Positions 37,519 through 48,058 of a DNA stretch of 54,544 bases are shown here, piece by piece. Source of the DNA: Ureibacillus galli (lineage in GTDB: Bacteria; Bacillota; Bacilli; Bacillales_A; Planococcaceae); NCBI RefSeq assembly GCF_014836845.1, contig NZ_JACSQA010000024.1, positions 1 to 54,544 on the forward strand. Direction: 5' to 3'. The notes beneath the pieces were generated by a model. The model saw only the letters and a program-made list of their open reading frames with translations. It was not told the origin of the DNA and searched no databases. The translations under genes and the position numbers were made by a program. Position 1 is the stretch's first letter; each line of letters starts with the position of its first letter.

Positions 37519-37593
37519 TGGCGCCCTCGGAGGGAATCGAACCCCCAGCGGAAGAACCGGAATCTTCTGTGTTATCCATTACACCACGAGGAC
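37519..37593 (-). tRNA. tRNA-Arg (anticodon CCG)
   Basis: Complete 75-nt cloverleaf. The acceptor GTCCTCG pairs with CGAGGGC (one T-G). The anticodon stem is GAAGA/TCTTC with loop TTCCGGT (anticodon CCG), and the T-arm is GGGGG TTCGATT CCCTC. CCA is encoded. It reads CGG arginine codons. Confidence 0.97.
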
Positions 37594-37665
37594 GTTAAAT
37601 GTCACTTCAAATCGACCAACTCAACCTTCAAGCTGAGAATAGGAATGTCGAATTATGACCTTTCT
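37594..37665. other. Leader of tRNA-Arg
   Basis: No gene is seen in this 72-base stretch, which is the transcribed leader between the tRNA promoter and the mature tRNA 5' end. Confidence 0.4.
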
Positions 37666-37694
37666 ATTATACAAATGTATACAAGACAATTCAA
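37666..37694 (-). promoter_or_regulatory. Sigma-A promoter of tRNA-Arg
   Basis: TTGAAT (37694-37689) and a perfect TATAAT (37671-37666), 17 bases apart on the minus strand, lie about 70 bases upstream of the tRNA. Confidence 0.75.
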
Positions 37695-37856
37695 CTATAA
37701 ATTTGAATTAACCATAACTTTTTTATAAGTAAACAAAACGATTACATAGTTTCGTTAGGATTGCCTTTTCCATCAACTACTTAAAACCATTTATTTCACA
37801 TAGAATCATAGTAATTTTCAGTTGAAATTTATTTTATTCACGATTGGTGGTTTATA

Positions 37857-37887
37857 TTTGACCTTCCTTGACTATTCTGTGTATGAT
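37857..37887 (+). promoter_or_regulatory. CtsR box overlapping the clpP promoter
   Basis: TTTGACCTTCCTTGACT (37857-37873) is the reverse complement of two GGTCAAA-type heptads with a three-base spacer, the CtsR operator form. It overlaps the -35 TTGACC (37858-37863), which is 18 bases from the -10 TATGAT (37882-37887). Heat-shock control by CtsR is therefore likely. Confidence 0.85.
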
Positions 37888-37891
37888 ATGA

Positions 37892-37918
37892 GTACAGCTG
37901 AAGTGAAAGCTTCAGTAC
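37892..37918 (+). other. Hairpin in the clpP 5' leader
   Basis: CTGAAG (about 37898) and CTTCAG (37910-37915) with flanking GTAC arms form a hairpin early in the clpP leader. It may stabilise the mRNA; this is inference only. Confidence 0.4.
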
Positions 37919-37955
37919 GTAGTAAACGACTAAATCTTTTTAAGGAGGATTTACA

Positions 37956-38552
37956 ATGAATTTAATTCCTACAGTTATCGAACAAACAAATCGCGGAGAA
38001 CGTGCTTATGACATTTATTCAAGACTTTTAAAAGACCGCATCATTTTACTTGGTAGCGCTATTGATGATAATGTTGCGAACTCCATTGTTGCCCAATTAT
38101 TATTTTTAGCAGCAGAAGATCCAGATAAAGATATTTCTCTATATATTAACTCACCAGGCGGATCCATTACAGCAGGTATGGCGATTTACGATACAATGCA
38201 ATATATTAAACCGCAAGTTTCAACGATTTGTATCGGTATGGCAGCGTCAATGGGTGCATTCCTACTTACAGCTGGTGAACCGGGTAAACGTTTTGCATTA
38301 CCTAATGCAGAAGTAATGATTCACCAACCACTTGGTGGAGCTCAAGGTCAAGCAACAGAAATTGAAATTGCTGCAAAACGTATTCTTTTCTTACGTGATA
38401 AATTAAACAAAATTTTATCTGATCGTTCAGGCCAACCATTAGAAAAAATTGCTCAAGATACAGATCGCGACAATTTCATGACAGCAGAACAAGCGAAAGA
38501 ATACGGTTTAATTGACAACATTATTACTCGTATCGAAGATTCAAAAAAATAA
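37956..38552 (+). CDS. clpP: ATP-dependent Clp protease proteolytic subunit ClpP
   Basis: Serine protease of the ClpCP and ClpXP complexes. The 198 residues show Ser in [13 protein letters not shown] (near 98), His in VMIHQPLGG (near 123) and Asp in QDTDRDNFM (near 172). AAGGAGG precedes the ATG. A CtsR operator overlaps the promoter. It is monocistronic, convergent with crh across a double terminator. It would also degrade tmRNA-tagged proteins, relevant to the unusual tag encoded by ssrA in this window. Confidence 0.99.
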   Translation: MNLIPTVIEQTNRGERAYDIYSRLLKDRIILLGSAIDDNVANSIVAQLLFLAAEDPDKDISLYINSPGGSITAGMAIYDTMQYIKPQVSTICIGMAASMGAFLLTAGEPGKRFALPNAEVMIHQPLGGAQGQATEIEIAAKRILFLRDKLNKILSDRSGQPLEKIAQDTDRDNFMTAEQAKEYGLIDNIITRIEDSKK

Positions 38553-38560
38553 TAAAAGCC

Positions 38561-38600
38561 AAAATGGTGATAAGGAAATTTTCCTTATCACCATTTTTTT
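38561..38600. terminator. Bidirectional terminator after clpP
   Basis: AAAATGGTGATAAGGAAA is followed by a perfect inverted copy ending CACCATTTTTTT, giving an approximately 18-bp stem with a minimal loop. Confidence 0.93.
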
Positions 38601-38619
38601 AATCGTTTATAAAAAAGGG

Positions 38620-38645
38620 ACGTCTCATTTACGTATGAGACACCC
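38620..38645 (-). terminator. Terminator of the rapZ-mgfK-whiA-crh operon
   Basis: On the minus strand GTCTCAT and ATGAGAC arms, extended by G-rich and C-rich flanks, are followed by CCCTTTTTTATAA. It lies 37 bases after crh. Confidence 0.75.
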
Positions 38646-38681
38646 CCTTGTAGTTGCGAGCGTTTACAAATTTTCTCATTT

Positions 38682-38939
38682 TTACTCTTCTCTTTGAATT
38701 AAGGATGCTAATCCGTCAATAGCCTCTTGTTCATCTTTCCCATCTGCAATAAGTGTCACAGATGTACCTCTAGCAATCGCTAAACTCATAATTCCCATAA
38801 TTGATTTCGCATTTACTTTTTTCTCATCTTTCTGTAAGTACACTTCTGATTTAAAACGATTTGCTTCTTGTACAAATAAAGCAGCTTGTCTCGCCTGTAA
38901 ACCAGATTTCAATTTCACTTCTACATTGGTTTCAACCAT
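38682..38939 (-). CDS. crh: HPr-like catabolite repression protein Crh
   Basis: Paralogue of HPr that, when phosphorylated by HprK on Ser46, acts as a co-regulator of CcpA. In the 85 residues, the active-site His15 of HPr is replaced by Gln (LKSGLQARQAA), so it cannot take phosphate in sugar transport. The regulatory serine in NAKSIMGIMSLAI is kept. Glutamine at this position is the diagnostic feature of Crh. It is last in the operon after whiA, and its kinase gene hprK is also in this window. Confidence 0.96.
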   Translation of the reverse strand: MVETNVEVKLKSGLQARQAALFVQEANRFKSEVYLQKDEKKVNAKSIMGIMSLAIARGTSVTLIADGKDEQEAIDGLASLIQREE

Positions 38940-39038
38940 TTACGATACTCCCTTTCACACCGTTCATAATATAATTTTATCTTATCTAAATTGTATGAAA
39001 AGAACAATGTTAGATTACTACAATTTTTTGAACAATCA

Positions 39039-39983
39039 CTATTTTATTGTTTCGCCACGTCTTAAAGCATCGGCAATTTCATCAATTTTACGTAACCGGT
39101 GATTTACCCCCGATTTACTGACAGTCCCAGTGGAAACCATTTCCCCTAGTTCTTTTAATGTTACATCTTGATACTCTACACGAAGCCTTGCAATTTCTCG
39201 CAGCTTTTCAGGAAGTTGATCAAGTCCGACTGTATTTTCGATAAACCGGATATTTTCCACTTGGCGAATCGCAGCACCGATTGTTTTATTTAAATTTGCG
39301 GTTTCACAATTGACGATCCGGTTTACACTGTTTCGCATATCCCGTAAAATCCGAACATCCTCAAACTTTAGCATCGCCTGTGTAGCGCCAACAATTCCTA
39401 AAAAATCAGAAATTTTTTCTGCCTCTTTTAAATAAGTAACAAATCCTTTTTTTCGTTCAATCGTTTTTGCATTTAAATTAAATTTATTCATCAAATCGGC
39501 TAATGCTTCACCATGCTCTTTATATAAAGAATAAATCTCTAGATGATAAGCAGAAGTTTCGGGGTTATTCACAGAGCCACCTGCTAAAAACGCTCCACGC
39601 AAATAAGCTCGTTTTTGACTTTTATTCGATAATAACGATTTCGAAATGGAATGATTTAATTGAAAATCGTCGGATAAAATATCTAAATCTGTTAATAGTT
39701 CGCGAGCACCATCACGAACTCGGCAGATGTATACGTTATTTTTCTTTAAGCGCATTTTTTTTCGTACTAAAAGTTCTACATTGTATGGATATAACTTTTT
39801 TACAATCGTATAGAGCCTTCTAGCAATGGCTGCATTTTCCGTTTGCACGTCTAAACTTAACTGTCTATTTGTAAAGGATAATGTCCCATTCATTCGAATG
39901 AGTGCAGAGACTTCCGCTTTTAAGCATTGCTCATCCGCCTCTACTTGCGTTAATTCCTTTTTTGTTTCGGAAGCAAATGACAT
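39039..39983 (-). CDS. whiA: DNA-binding protein WhiA
   Basis: In Bacilli this protein links cell division and chromosome segregation. The 314 residues have an N-terminal homing-endonuclease-like domain ([31 protein letters not shown]) without catalytic residues, and a C-terminal HTH ([20 protein letters not shown] and [17 protein letters not shown]). It lies between mgfK and crh, as in Bacillus subtilis (yvcL). Confidence 0.97.
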   Translation of the reverse strand: MSFASETKKELTQVEADEQCLKAEVSALIRMNGTLSFTNRQLSLDVQTENAAIARRLYTIVKKLYPYNVELLVRKKMRLKKNNVYICRVRDGARELLTDLDILSDDFQLNHSISKSLLSNKSQKRAYLRGAFLAGGSVNNPETSAYHLEIYSLYKEHGEALADLMNKFNLNAKTIERKKGFVTYLKEAEKISDFLGIVGATQAMLKFEDVRILRDMRNSVNRIVNCETANLNKTIGAAIRQVENIRFIENTVGLDQLPEKLREIARLRVEYQDVTLKELGEMVSTGTVSKSGVNHRLRKIDEIADALRRGETIK

Positions 39984-40055
39984 CTTTCTCCCCCCTTTTA
40001 CCTATGTATGAACACAATCATATCATAAATTCCAATCTAGAGTTCGTTTGCTCAC

Positions 40056-41018
40056 TTACATGATGTTCAAAGTATAGTCATTTAACCATTTCGCAATTTT
40101 ATTGGACTCATGGCGAACAACACCCGATTGGATTGTTGCGATTTCCTTTTTAATGACTTCTAATCCCATGTTCTTTAATTTTTCGATATCAAACAGAACA
40201 GGCTCTGCATTTTCTTCTTTATAGTTTTCTTTGATCGGTAAGGGTAGTTCGATATCATTCACTAAAATGGCATCTAAACAAGGTTTTCCTACATGATCAT
40301 AGATCGCTTGAACATGGTCAGTCGCACGATAATGAATTGTTTCACCTTTTTGTGTCATTAAGTTACAAATATAAATCCGCTTCCCCTTCGCCTTAACTAA
40401 AGTTTCACCAATTTCTTTTACTAATAAATTCGGAATAATACTCGTATATAAACTTCCAGGTCCTACTAGTATGAAATCTGCTTTTTCAATCGCCCGAATC
40501 GCTTCTGGGAGCGCCTTAACATCTTCAGGGACTAAATATACCCGTTTAATAGGCAGATGGGAAGATGGGATTTTAGACTCCCCTTCAATAATTGATCCAT
40601 CAACAAGTTCTGCATTCAATGTAATTTTTTTGTTCGCTGCTGGGATGACTTTACCGTGAACTTTCAAAACTTTACTCATTTCAGCAATCGCATGACTAAA
40701 GTCGCCGGTAATATCCGTTAATGCCGTCAGCATTAAATTTCCTAATGAATGTCCACCTAATTCCACCGATTGGGAAAAACGATACTGGAACATTTGCTCA
40801 ACTAACGGTTCCGTATCAGAAAGTGCCGCAATCACGTTGCGAATATCACCAGGTGGAGGAATATCGTAGTCATCACGAAGGCGACCTGATGAGCCCCCAT
40901 CATCTGCAACCGTTACAATTGCAGTAATGTCAAAGGGATACTTTTTCAATCCGCGTAACATCGTTGATAGGCCCGTTCCCCCTCCAATGACTACAATATT
41001 CGTTCTCTTTTTTTTCAT
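40056..41018 (-). CDS. mgfK: Gluconeogenesis factor MgfK/YvcK (CofD-like)
   Basis: Needed for growth on gluconeogenic carbon and for normal cell shape in Bacillus subtilis; in some relatives it binds UDP-GlcNAc. The 320 residues have the CofD fold with VVIGGGTGLSTMLRGLKKYP, VADDGGSSGRLR, PPPGDIRNVIAAL and GPGSLYTSIIPNLL. The ATG at 41018 follows AAAGGATTGAAGT inside the end of rapZ. The frame is open to 41093, but only by shadowing rapZ. Confidence 0.95.
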   Translation of the reverse strand: MKKKRTNIVVIGGGTGLSTMLRGLKKYPFDITAIVTVADDGGSSGRLRDDYDIPPPGDIRNVIAALSDTEPLVEQMFQYRFSQSVELGGHSLGNLMLTALTDITGDFSHAIAEMSKVLKVHGKVIPAANKKITLNAELVDGSIIEGESKIPSSHLPIKRVYLVPEDVKALPEAIRAIEKADFILVGPGSLYTSIIPNLLVKEIGETLVKAKGKRIYICNLMTQKGETIHYRATDHVQAIYDHVGKPCLDAILVNDIELPLPIKENYKEENAEPVLFDIEKLKNMGLEVIKKEIATIQSGVVRHESNKIAKWLNDYTLNIM

Positions 41019-41022
41019 TACT

Positions 41023-41907
41023 TCAATCCTTTCTGCGATTGATGTCACGGTGGGTAATAGCAGTTTTGTAGCTATCGCTAAATAGTTTCCCAAAATATTC
41101 AGCTAACGTTACAGAACGATGTTGACCACCTGTACATCCAAAAGCAATCACTAATTGTGCTTTCCCTTCATTGATATATTGCGGAATCATAAACTCAAAT
41201 AGATCTTTCAGTTTTGTGATTAACAGTTGTGTTTCTTCTAAAGCTAATACATAAGATGATACTTCCTCTTGTAAACCTGTCTTTGGACGTAACTCCTCCA
41301 CATAATATGGATTCGTTAAAAAGCGAACATCGAAAACTAAATCTGCATCAATTGGGATGCCATTTTTATAACCAAAAGACATCACATTAATAAAGAATTT
41401 TGGTCTCGTTGCATTGGAAAACTCATTCCCAATTCGTTCTCGTAATTCTCTCGGTTTCATATGGGAAGTATTATAAACAAACTTTGCTCGACCTTTTAGT
41501 TCAGCAAGCATTGCTCTTTCCTTTTGAATTCCTTCGAGGGGTAATCCTTGAGGAGCTAAAGGGTGAGATCTTCTTGTTTCTTTATAACGTCGAACGAGGG
41601 CATCATTATCAGCATCTAGAAACAATACTCGTGTTTTAACATATGCTTCCTTTTCCAACAAATCTAGGGCATCGATTAATGATTCGAAAAATTCTCCTCC
41701 ACGCATATCCATTACGGCTGCTATACGCGTAATGTTTCTTTCGGATTCTTTCATTAATGCTAAAAAAGTTGTTAATAGAGCAGGGGGTAGATTATCAATG
41801 CAATAGTATCCTAAATCTTCAAAGCTTTGGACTGCAACGGTCTTTCCAGCTCCGGACATCCCTGTAATAATGACTATCTCATGTGTACAGATATGACTAT
41901 TACCCAT
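41023..41907 (-). CDS. rapZ: RNase adapter / nucleotide-binding protein RapZ (YvcJ)
   Basis: GTP/ATP-binding protein; the enterobacterial homologue guides RNase E to small RNAs, and in Bacillus the role (competence-related) is less clear. The 294 residues show Walker [14 protein letters not shown], Walker B-like [19 protein letters not shown] and the C-terminal [20 protein letters not shown] 41907 follows GAGGAGATGATCAC. The stop is five bases before the mgfK start. Confidence 0.96.
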   Translation of the reverse strand: MGNSHICTHEIVIITGMSGAGKTVAVQSFEDLGYYCIDNLPPALLTTFLALMKESERNITRIAAVMDMRGGEFFESLIDALDLLEKEAYVKTRVLFLDADNDALVRRYKETRRSHPLAPQGLPLEGIQKERAMLAELKGRAKFVYNTSHMKPRELRERIGNEFSNATRPKFFINVMSFGYKNGIPIDADLVFDVRFLTNPYYVEELRPKTGLQEEVSSYVLALEETQLLITKLKDLFEFMIPQYINEGKAQLVIAFGCTGGQHRSVTLAEYFGKLFSDSYKTAITHRDINRRKD

Positions 41908-41920
41908 GTGATCATCTCCT

Positions 41921-42391
41921 CTATTTAAGTTCATTCGACGTTTGTAACCGCTCATCTAGTAATTCAAAATCCTCTGTATATATAAATGTACCATATTGAA
42001 TCCCTTCATTTAATGCGGCAAACAATAAATTTTTCCGATCGCCTTCAGCCATTGGAAGATTTGATAGATGATCAATCGGATGCCACTCTAGAACCCCTTC
42101 CCTTGTCTCTTTAAAGGGTTGTCCTTCCACACCATGGGCAACAAATGTATAAAGCATCCATTCGTCTTTAACAGTTTCCCCATCTTTAATCACCATCGTA
42201 TAGACTCCCTTAAGATGCAAGTTTTTCGGAGTTACATTTGTTTCTTCTTTAAACTCTCTTAATGCTGCTTCATAAATGGATTCACCTAATTCCATCTTTC
42301 CGCCTGGTGCAACATACCAACCTCTTCTTGGTTTTTGGAGAAGTAATACTTCCCCATCTTGAATTGCTAATAAATTTGCTATACGTTGCAT
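41921..42391 (-). CDS. NUDIX hydrolase (YvcI-like)
   Basis: Hydrolyses nucleoside diphosphate derivatives. The 156 residues contain a full Nudix box, [23 protein letters not shown] (residues about 32-54), with the REFKEE catalytic glutamates. The N-terminal [11 protein letters not shown] resembles the 8-oxo-dGTPase MutT branch, but the substrate is not known. It is first in the rapZ-mgfK-whiA-crh operon; the ATG follows GAGGTGGG. A terminator separates it from trxB upstream. Confidence 0.93.
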   Translation of the reverse strand: MQRIANLLAIQDGEVLLLQKPRRGWYVAPGGKMELGESIYEAALREFKEETNVTPKNLHLKGVYTMVIKDGETVKDEWMLYTFVAHGVEGQPFKETREGVLEWHPIDHLSNLPMAEGDRKNLLFAALNEGIQYGTFIYTEDFELLDERLQTSNELK

Positions 42392-42511
42392 TACACCCAC
42401 CTCAAATCATTTGATACTCCCTTTGTTTCTATTATACCTTCTATAGGGACTACCTTACAAAATAATACGTTTAAAAAATAGATTTCATGCTATATTCAAA
42501 TAACAAAAAAA

Positions 42512-42539
42512 AGTTGCTTCCAACTAAACGGAAGCAACT
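42512..42539 (-). terminator. Terminator of trxB
   Basis: AGTTGCTTCC (42512-42521) and GGAAGCAACT (42530-42539) form a perfect 10-bp stem, followed on the minus strand by TTTTTTTGTT. A second small hairpin, GGGGGT/ACCCCC (about 42554-42576), lies between it and trxB. Confidence 0.9.
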
Positions 42540-42627
42540 AAAATACTAAAAAAAGGGGGTCAAAGTTTATACCCCCAATTATACATATTCTTTATTGCAA
42601 GGAAGTTACAGGAAAATTAAAAGCACA

Positions 42628-43629
<1,002 letters not shown>

Positions 43630-43722
43630 TTACGAAATTTTTTACACGTACGATTGTAAAAAATGGTTCTTTACATCTTTCATCCTAGGACATTCCACTA
43701 CTAACTTCAAATATATTGCCTG

Positions 43723-45243
43723 TCAGTCGAAAGGTAAGTAGTCAATCAATTCCTCCACATACTTCGTTAACGTGGAGACAGAAATGTGATATTTTTCGGC
43801 ATAATGCTTTTTCGTCACTTTTTTACTATTAATCGTTGAAAAGAACATATACTCCACAGCAGCTGCTAAAGCTGTTACATTTTTAAACGGATAATCATTT
43901 TTCAAAGCTCGCTCACTTAACACAAACCACATTTGGAATAAGTATTGCACTTCTAACGTGATCGGATTCAAACTTTTATATAATTCTTCCGCTACTTCCA
44001 TCGAGCGAACAAAATTTTTCTCCGTTTCATTATCACTTGTGAATTGATGTTGAAGGGCATAAGCTAAGCATAATTTTTCAATGCCACTATACTTTGAAAG
44101 ATCGATTAATTTAGGATGTGCGATTATCTCTTGCTTATAAGCTGATTTACTAAGTAAGAAAAATCCAAACATACGATGGGTACTATATTTACTACTAATT
44201 TTTTCAATAATAAATTCCCGGTTGTTTTCTAACGACTCTTCATTTTCTTCCGATACATTCAACCATGGTTCATAGCCATCCTTAGTTGGATCCATTTCCA
44301 CTAACAACTTCCAAGCTGCTTTTCCCTCTTCGATATGACCTGAGAAGTAAGCCGATTGTGCCAACCAAAAGTAAAAACCGGCATCGCCTGGAAATCCTTT
44401 TCTTTTCATGCTTTGTAGCCATTTATAAGCTACTTCATGTTCGCCAATTAATGCTAAAGTAGCGCCTAGTTTATAGCGATTTTCCCAATCATATGGATTG
44501 ATTTTCTTTAACATTTCGACTAAAGCGGATAACTCGGATTCGTTTTTCTCATAATATGCAATGACCGCTAAGTTACAAAGGGCATGCAAGTTTCCTAAAC
44601 TTTCACGGAGTACATTGTTTAATAGTGCCCTCGCCTGTTCCGTTTCTCCCACATAGAAATAAGCTAAAGATAAATTGTTATAAGCTGGCCATAAATCCGG
44701 GTATGTTTCGATTAATTGTTCCAAAACTTCGATTGCTTCATCAAATTGGCCGTTTTCCATTAATCGTCGGGCTTTCTCTTGGGCAATTAATTTCTCAGAA
44801 TCCTCTTCATCAATATGATCCATTTCCTCTTCTTCATATTGAATAAACTCCAAAATTTCTTCCGCCTCTACGACATACATGCCATCCGGTTCCATTTGCA
44901 AATACATTTCAGCATATTTTTGGGCATCTCGTACCATCCCGATACAACCTGAAATTTCTGCTAAGAAAAATACGTGCTCAGGCTCACTAGGGTCCAAACT
45001 ATATGCTGTATGGATTAATTCATATGCTTTCTCGAAGTTTTGGGCATCCATTTCCAATATCCCAAATTGCATTAATACATGGGCATCATCTGGACTTAAC
45101 TCTGCCGCTCGTTTCATATATTTATACGCTTTATCCATTTGATCTTTATCCATAGCTTTCAGCGCTTTATTAAAATAGTAATCTCCATTTGGAATAAAGG
45201 ATACAACATTATTTAATTTCTCTTTTTGACGTTGTTTTTCCAA
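43723..45243 (-). CDS. Tetratricopeptide-repeat protein (YvcD-like)
   Basis: A 506-residue, mostly helical scaffold with several TPR units, for example ALKAMDKDQMDKAYKYMKRA, LEMDAQNFEKAYELIHTAYS and IEVLEQLIETYPDLWPAYNN. It is acidic in the middle (QYEEEEMDHIDEEDSEK). The C-terminus KKHYAEKYHISVSTLTKYVE looks like a helix-turn-helix. TTG at 45243, eight bases after CGGAGGA, is the likely start; the upstream ATG at 45264 overlaps that site. Function unknown, although the location between trxB and the his operon is conserved in Bacillus. Confidence 0.85.
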   Translation of the reverse strand: MEKQRQKEKLNNVVSFIPNGDYYFNKALKAMDKDQMDKAYKYMKRAAELSPDDAHVLMQFGILEMDAQNFEKAYELIHTAYSLDPSEPEHVFFLAEISGCIGMVRDAQKYAEMYLQMEPDGMYVVEAEEILEFIQYEEEEMDHIDEEDSEKLIAQEKARRLMENGQFDEAIEVLEQLIETYPDLWPAYNNLSLAYFYVGETEQARALLNNVLRESLGNLHALCNLAVIAYYEKNESELSALVEMLKKINPYDWENRYKLGATLALIGEHEVAYKWLQSMKRKGFPGDAGFYFWLAQSAYFSGHIEEGKAAWKLLVEMDPTKDGYEPWLNVSEENEESLENNREFIIEKISSKYSTHRMFGFFLLSKSAYKQEIIAHPKLIDLSKYSGIEKLCLAYALQHQFTSDNETEKNFVRSMEVAEELYKSLNPITLEVQYLFQMWFVLSERALKNDYPFKNVTALAAAVEYMFFSTINSKKVTKKHYAEKYHISVSTLTKYVEELIDYLPFD

Positions 45244-45328
45244 AGTAAATCCTCCGAACTTCATTCATTACGCCTTGGCGTAACGACAATAGATGTTAAC
45301 AGCAAAAAAGAACTATTAACATAGCAAA

Positions 45329-45350
45329 AGGAACGTAATAGTACGTTCCT
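45329..45350 (-). terminator. Terminator of the his operon
   Basis: GGAACGTA (45330-45337) pairs with TACGTTCC (45342-45349), followed on the minus strand by TTTTGC. It lies 80 bases after hisI. Confidence 0.75.
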
Positions 45351-45429
45351 AGACAAATTAATTTTCATTATACCACAATTACTTATCACGTCATTAAAAT
45401 CGAATTAAATAGTTTGTTATTTCAATCCA

Positions 45430-46065
45430 CTATTTTTTTGTACTCGCTCTTTTTTCTTCATGGCGAACTTTTAAAACTTTTAAAACATCATACACATTAA
45501 TTTTTTGTTCTTGTAATAACACCAATAAGTGGTAAAGTAAATCGGCCGCTTCCCATTTTACTTCTTCTGCATCTCGATTTTTCGCACCAATGACAACTTC
45601 GGTTGCCTCTTCCCCCACTTTTTTACAAATTTTATCGATTCCTTTTTCAAATAAATAAGTCGTGTAGGCACCTACAGGCATTTCCATTTCACGTTGACGG
45701 ATAACATCTGCCAAATAGGGAATGATGTCAACGGAACCAACTTGATTATTTTGTACAATCGTTTCGCCAAAACATGAAGTCGTTCCGTTATGACACGCTG
45801 GACCTGCTGGCAACACTTCAACAACTAACGCATCTTTGTCGCAATCGGTTTTTATTGATACAACCTTTTGGGTATTTCCACTAGTTTCTCCCTTATGCCA
45901 AAGTTCCTGTCTAGAACGGGAATAAAACCAAGTTTCACCTGTTTCAATTGTTTTTTGTAGAGATTCTTCATTCATATAAGCAACGGTTAACACTTCTTTC
46001 GATTGAGCATCTTGAACAACCGCTGTGATTAAACCTTTATCATCGAACTTTAACCCTTCTATCAT
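45430..46065 (-). CDS. hisI: Bifunctional phosphoribosyl-AMP cyclohydrolase / phosphoribosyl-ATP diphosphatase
   Basis: Steps two and three of histidine synthesis. The N-terminal HisI domain ([36 protein letters not shown]) has zinc Cys residues in the KTDCDKD and [11 protein letters not shown] region. The C-terminal HisE domain has [20 protein letters not shown]. There are 211 residues from ATG 46065, which overlaps the hisF stop; an in-frame GTG three codons up is possible. It is last in the his operon. Confidence 0.96.
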   Translation of the reverse strand: MIEGLKFDDKGLITAVVQDAQSKEVLTVAYMNEESLQKTIETGETWFYSRSRQELWHKGETSGNTQKVVSIKTDCDKDALVVEVLPAGPACHNGTTSCFGETIVQNNQVGSVDIIPYLADVIRQREMEMPVGAYTTYLFEKGIDKICKKVGEEATEVVIGAKNRDAEEVKWEAADLLYHLLVLLQEQKINVYDVLKVLKVRHEEKRASTKK

Positions 46066-46820
46066 CTGACACAAACTCCTTTTTCGCGCAAGTAAGTTTT
46101 CACTTCTGCTACGCTCGTTTCTTTATAGTGGAAAATGGATGCGGCAAGGGCTGCATCGGCATCTACGTCTTTAAGTACTTCAGCAAAATGTTGTGCGTTA
46201 CCAGCACCACCACTAGCAATAACTGGAACGGTAACAGCATCCCTCACCGCTTTTGTTAACTGTAAATCGAAACCAGTTTTTTCACCGTCTTGATTCATAC
46301 TCGTTAATAAAATTTCGCCTGCTCCTAAACGCACCGCTTCTTTTGCCCATTCAATCGCTTGCCATTTTGTTTTGTTACGGCCGCCGTGGGTATAAACCAT
46401 CCATGTCCCATCTTCTTCTGAAAATCTTGCGTCAATGGCAACAACGATGCATTGTGCACCAAAGAAATCAGATCCTTCTTTTATTAACTCAGGTCGCTCT
46501 AACGCTGACGTATTGACGGAAACTTTGTCCGCCCCAGCACGTAAAATGCGTTTCATATCTTCTAACGTACGAATTCCTCCCCCTACTGTAAAAGGGATCG
46601 CAAGGGTAGAGGCGGTCTTTCTCACGACATCTACCATCGTTTCTCGACCTTCATGGGAAGCAGAAATATCTAAAAATACTAATTCGTCTGCCCCTTGTTC
46701 ATCATAAAATGTTGCCAGTTCAACTGGATCTCCCGCATCGCGAAGTTCTACAAATTGAACACCTTTTACTACTCGACCTTCCTTCACATCAAGGCAAGGT
46801 ATGATTCGTTTCGTTAACAT
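46062..46820 (-). CDS. hisF: Imidazole glycerol phosphate synthase, cyclase subunit HisF
   Basis: Closes the imidazole ring using ammonia from HisH. The 252-residue TIM barrel has catalytic Asp in [15 protein letters not shown] and IAIDAR, and phosphate sites FTVGGGIRT and [11 protein letters not shown] 46820 lies seven bases inside hisH, after GGGGGTG. The frame extends upstream only as a shadow of hisH. The N-terminal [11 protein letters not shown] identifies HisF rather than the related isomerase HisA, which is absent here. Confidence 0.97.
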   Translation of the reverse strand: MLTKRIIPCLDVKEGRVVKGVQFVELRDAGDPVELATFYDEQGADELVFLDISASHEGRETMVDVVRKTASTLAIPFTVGGGIRTLEDMKRILRAGADKVSVNTSALERPELIKEGSDFFGAQCIVVAIDARFSEEDGTWMVYTHGGRNKTKWQAIEWAKEAVRLGAGEILLTSMNQDGEKTGFDLQLTKAVRDAVTVPVIASGGAGNAQHFAEVLKDVDADAALAASIFHYKETSVAEVKTYLREKGVCVR

Positions 46821-47461
46821 GTAGACACCCCCAACCCTTGTAACCATTGGCGAAGTAAAAACACACCGAAGTCTCCTGATTTTTCCGGGTGAAACTGCAT
46901 ACCGCATACGTTTTCTGCTTGTACTACACCTGGCACTTTATTATCAAAATAGTCCGCAGTCGCAATTAATTGGGACGGATTCGTTTCGGTACCATAAAAA
47001 GAATGAACAAAATATACGAAACGATTTTCCGGTAATACTTTTCCTTCTAACCATTTCGGAATTGATTGGAAATCTAATGTATTCCATCCCATATGAGGGA
47101 CACGATATTTCTCACCAGTAGTTGTTTCACCTAAAAAGCGGACAATTTTCCCTTTAAAAAATCCAAACCCTTTTGTCGGTGTCACTTCATCACTTTCTTC
47201 AAAAAGTAATTGCATCCCTAAACAAATTCCTAATAGCGGTTTTTTAGCCGTTACTTGTTCTTTTATAAATTGATCTAACCCTGTTTCCGATAACCGTTTC
47301 ATTGCATCTGGAAATGCCCCCACTCCAGGTAAAATAAGGGCATCGGTTGTAGCTAACTGTTGAACATCAGATGAAACAACGACATCACAATCGAGTCTTT
47401 TCAAAGCTTGTTCAACGCTAAATAAATTGCCCATTCCATAATCAATCACGCCTATTTTCAT
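46814..47461 (-). CDS. hisH: Imidazole glycerol phosphate synthase, glutaminase subunit HisH
   Basis: Supplies ammonia to HisF from glutamine. The 215-residue class I glutaminase has the oxyanion [10 protein letters not shown], nucleophile Cys in [12 protein letters not shown] (near 80) and catalytic pair in [11 protein letters not shown]. It overlaps hisB by four bases and hisF by seven. In Bacillus subtilis, hisA follows hisH; here hisF follows directly. Confidence 0.97.
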   Translation of the reverse strand: MKIGVIDYGMGNLFSVEQALKRLDCDVVVSSDVQQLATTDALILPGVGAFPDAMKRLSETGLDQFIKEQVTAKKPLLGICLGMQLLFEESDEVTPTKGFGFFKGKIVRFLGETTTGEKYRVPHMGWNTLDFQSIPKWLEGKVLPENRFVYFVHSFYGTETNPSQLIATADYFDNKVPGVVQAENVCGMQFHPEKSGDFGVFLLRQWLQGLGVSTC

Positions 47462-48057
47462 GTCAACAACCCTTTCGTTGACGGTACTCCTTTTACTCTT
47501 GGATCAATTTGCACCGCATCGTCAATCGCTCTTGCTAACGCTTTAAAAATCGCTTCAATAATGTGATGTGTATTCTGACCATAAGGCACAATGACATGGA
47601 CATTCATACGAGCTTCCAACGCGAATTTCCATAAAAACTCATGGACTAGCTCTGTATCAAAGGTACCTACCTTTTGTTTTAATTCCGGTTCAACGCGAAA
47701 TTCTAAATGGGGTCTATTAGAGCAATCAATGACGACTTGTGCTAATGCATCGTCCATCGGTACAAAAGCATTGCCATACCGTTTAATCCCTTTTTTATCA
47801 CCAAGGGCTTCACGAATTACTTGCCCTAAAACGATGCCAATATCTTCTGTCGTATGGTGGTCATCGATATGTGTATCCCCATCGGCAATAATTTTCCCAT
47901 TAAACAAACCGTGCTTAAGAAATAGATCCAACATATGGTCCATAAAAGGAACGCCTGTATTGACTTCCGCTTGTCCTTCACCGTCTAGATTGATTTCGAC
48001 ATAAATTTTCGTTTCATTCGTGTTTCTTTCCCTCTTTGCAACTCTTCCATTTGTCAT
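47458..48057 (-). CDS. hisB: Imidazoleglycerol-phosphate dehydratase
   Basis: Manganese enzyme that forms imidazole acetol phosphate. The 199 residues include VPFMDHMLDLFLKHG, metal-binding DTHIDDHHTTEDIGIVLG and PYGQNTHHIIEAIFKALARA, with two dehydratase repeats. ATG 48057 follows AAAGGAGATAAAT. A longer frame to 48105 only shadows hisD. It has no fused phosphatase domain, as expected for Bacilli. Confidence 0.97.
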   Translation of the reverse strand: MTNGRVAKRERNTNETKIYVEINLDGEGQAEVNTGVPFMDHMLDLFLKHGLFNGKIIADGDTHIDDHHTTEDIGIVLGQVIREALGDKKGIKRYGNAFVPMDDALAQVVIDCSNRPHLEFRVEPELKQKVGTFDTELVHEFLWKFALEARMNVHVIVPYGQNTHHIIEAIFKALARAIDDAVQIDPRVKGVPSTKGLLT

Positions 48058-48058
48058 A

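Noticed and set aside
46821-46907. 29-residue N-terminal extension of HisF
   Set aside because: It only reads the end of hisH in another frame; a ribosome site and family length place the start at 46820.
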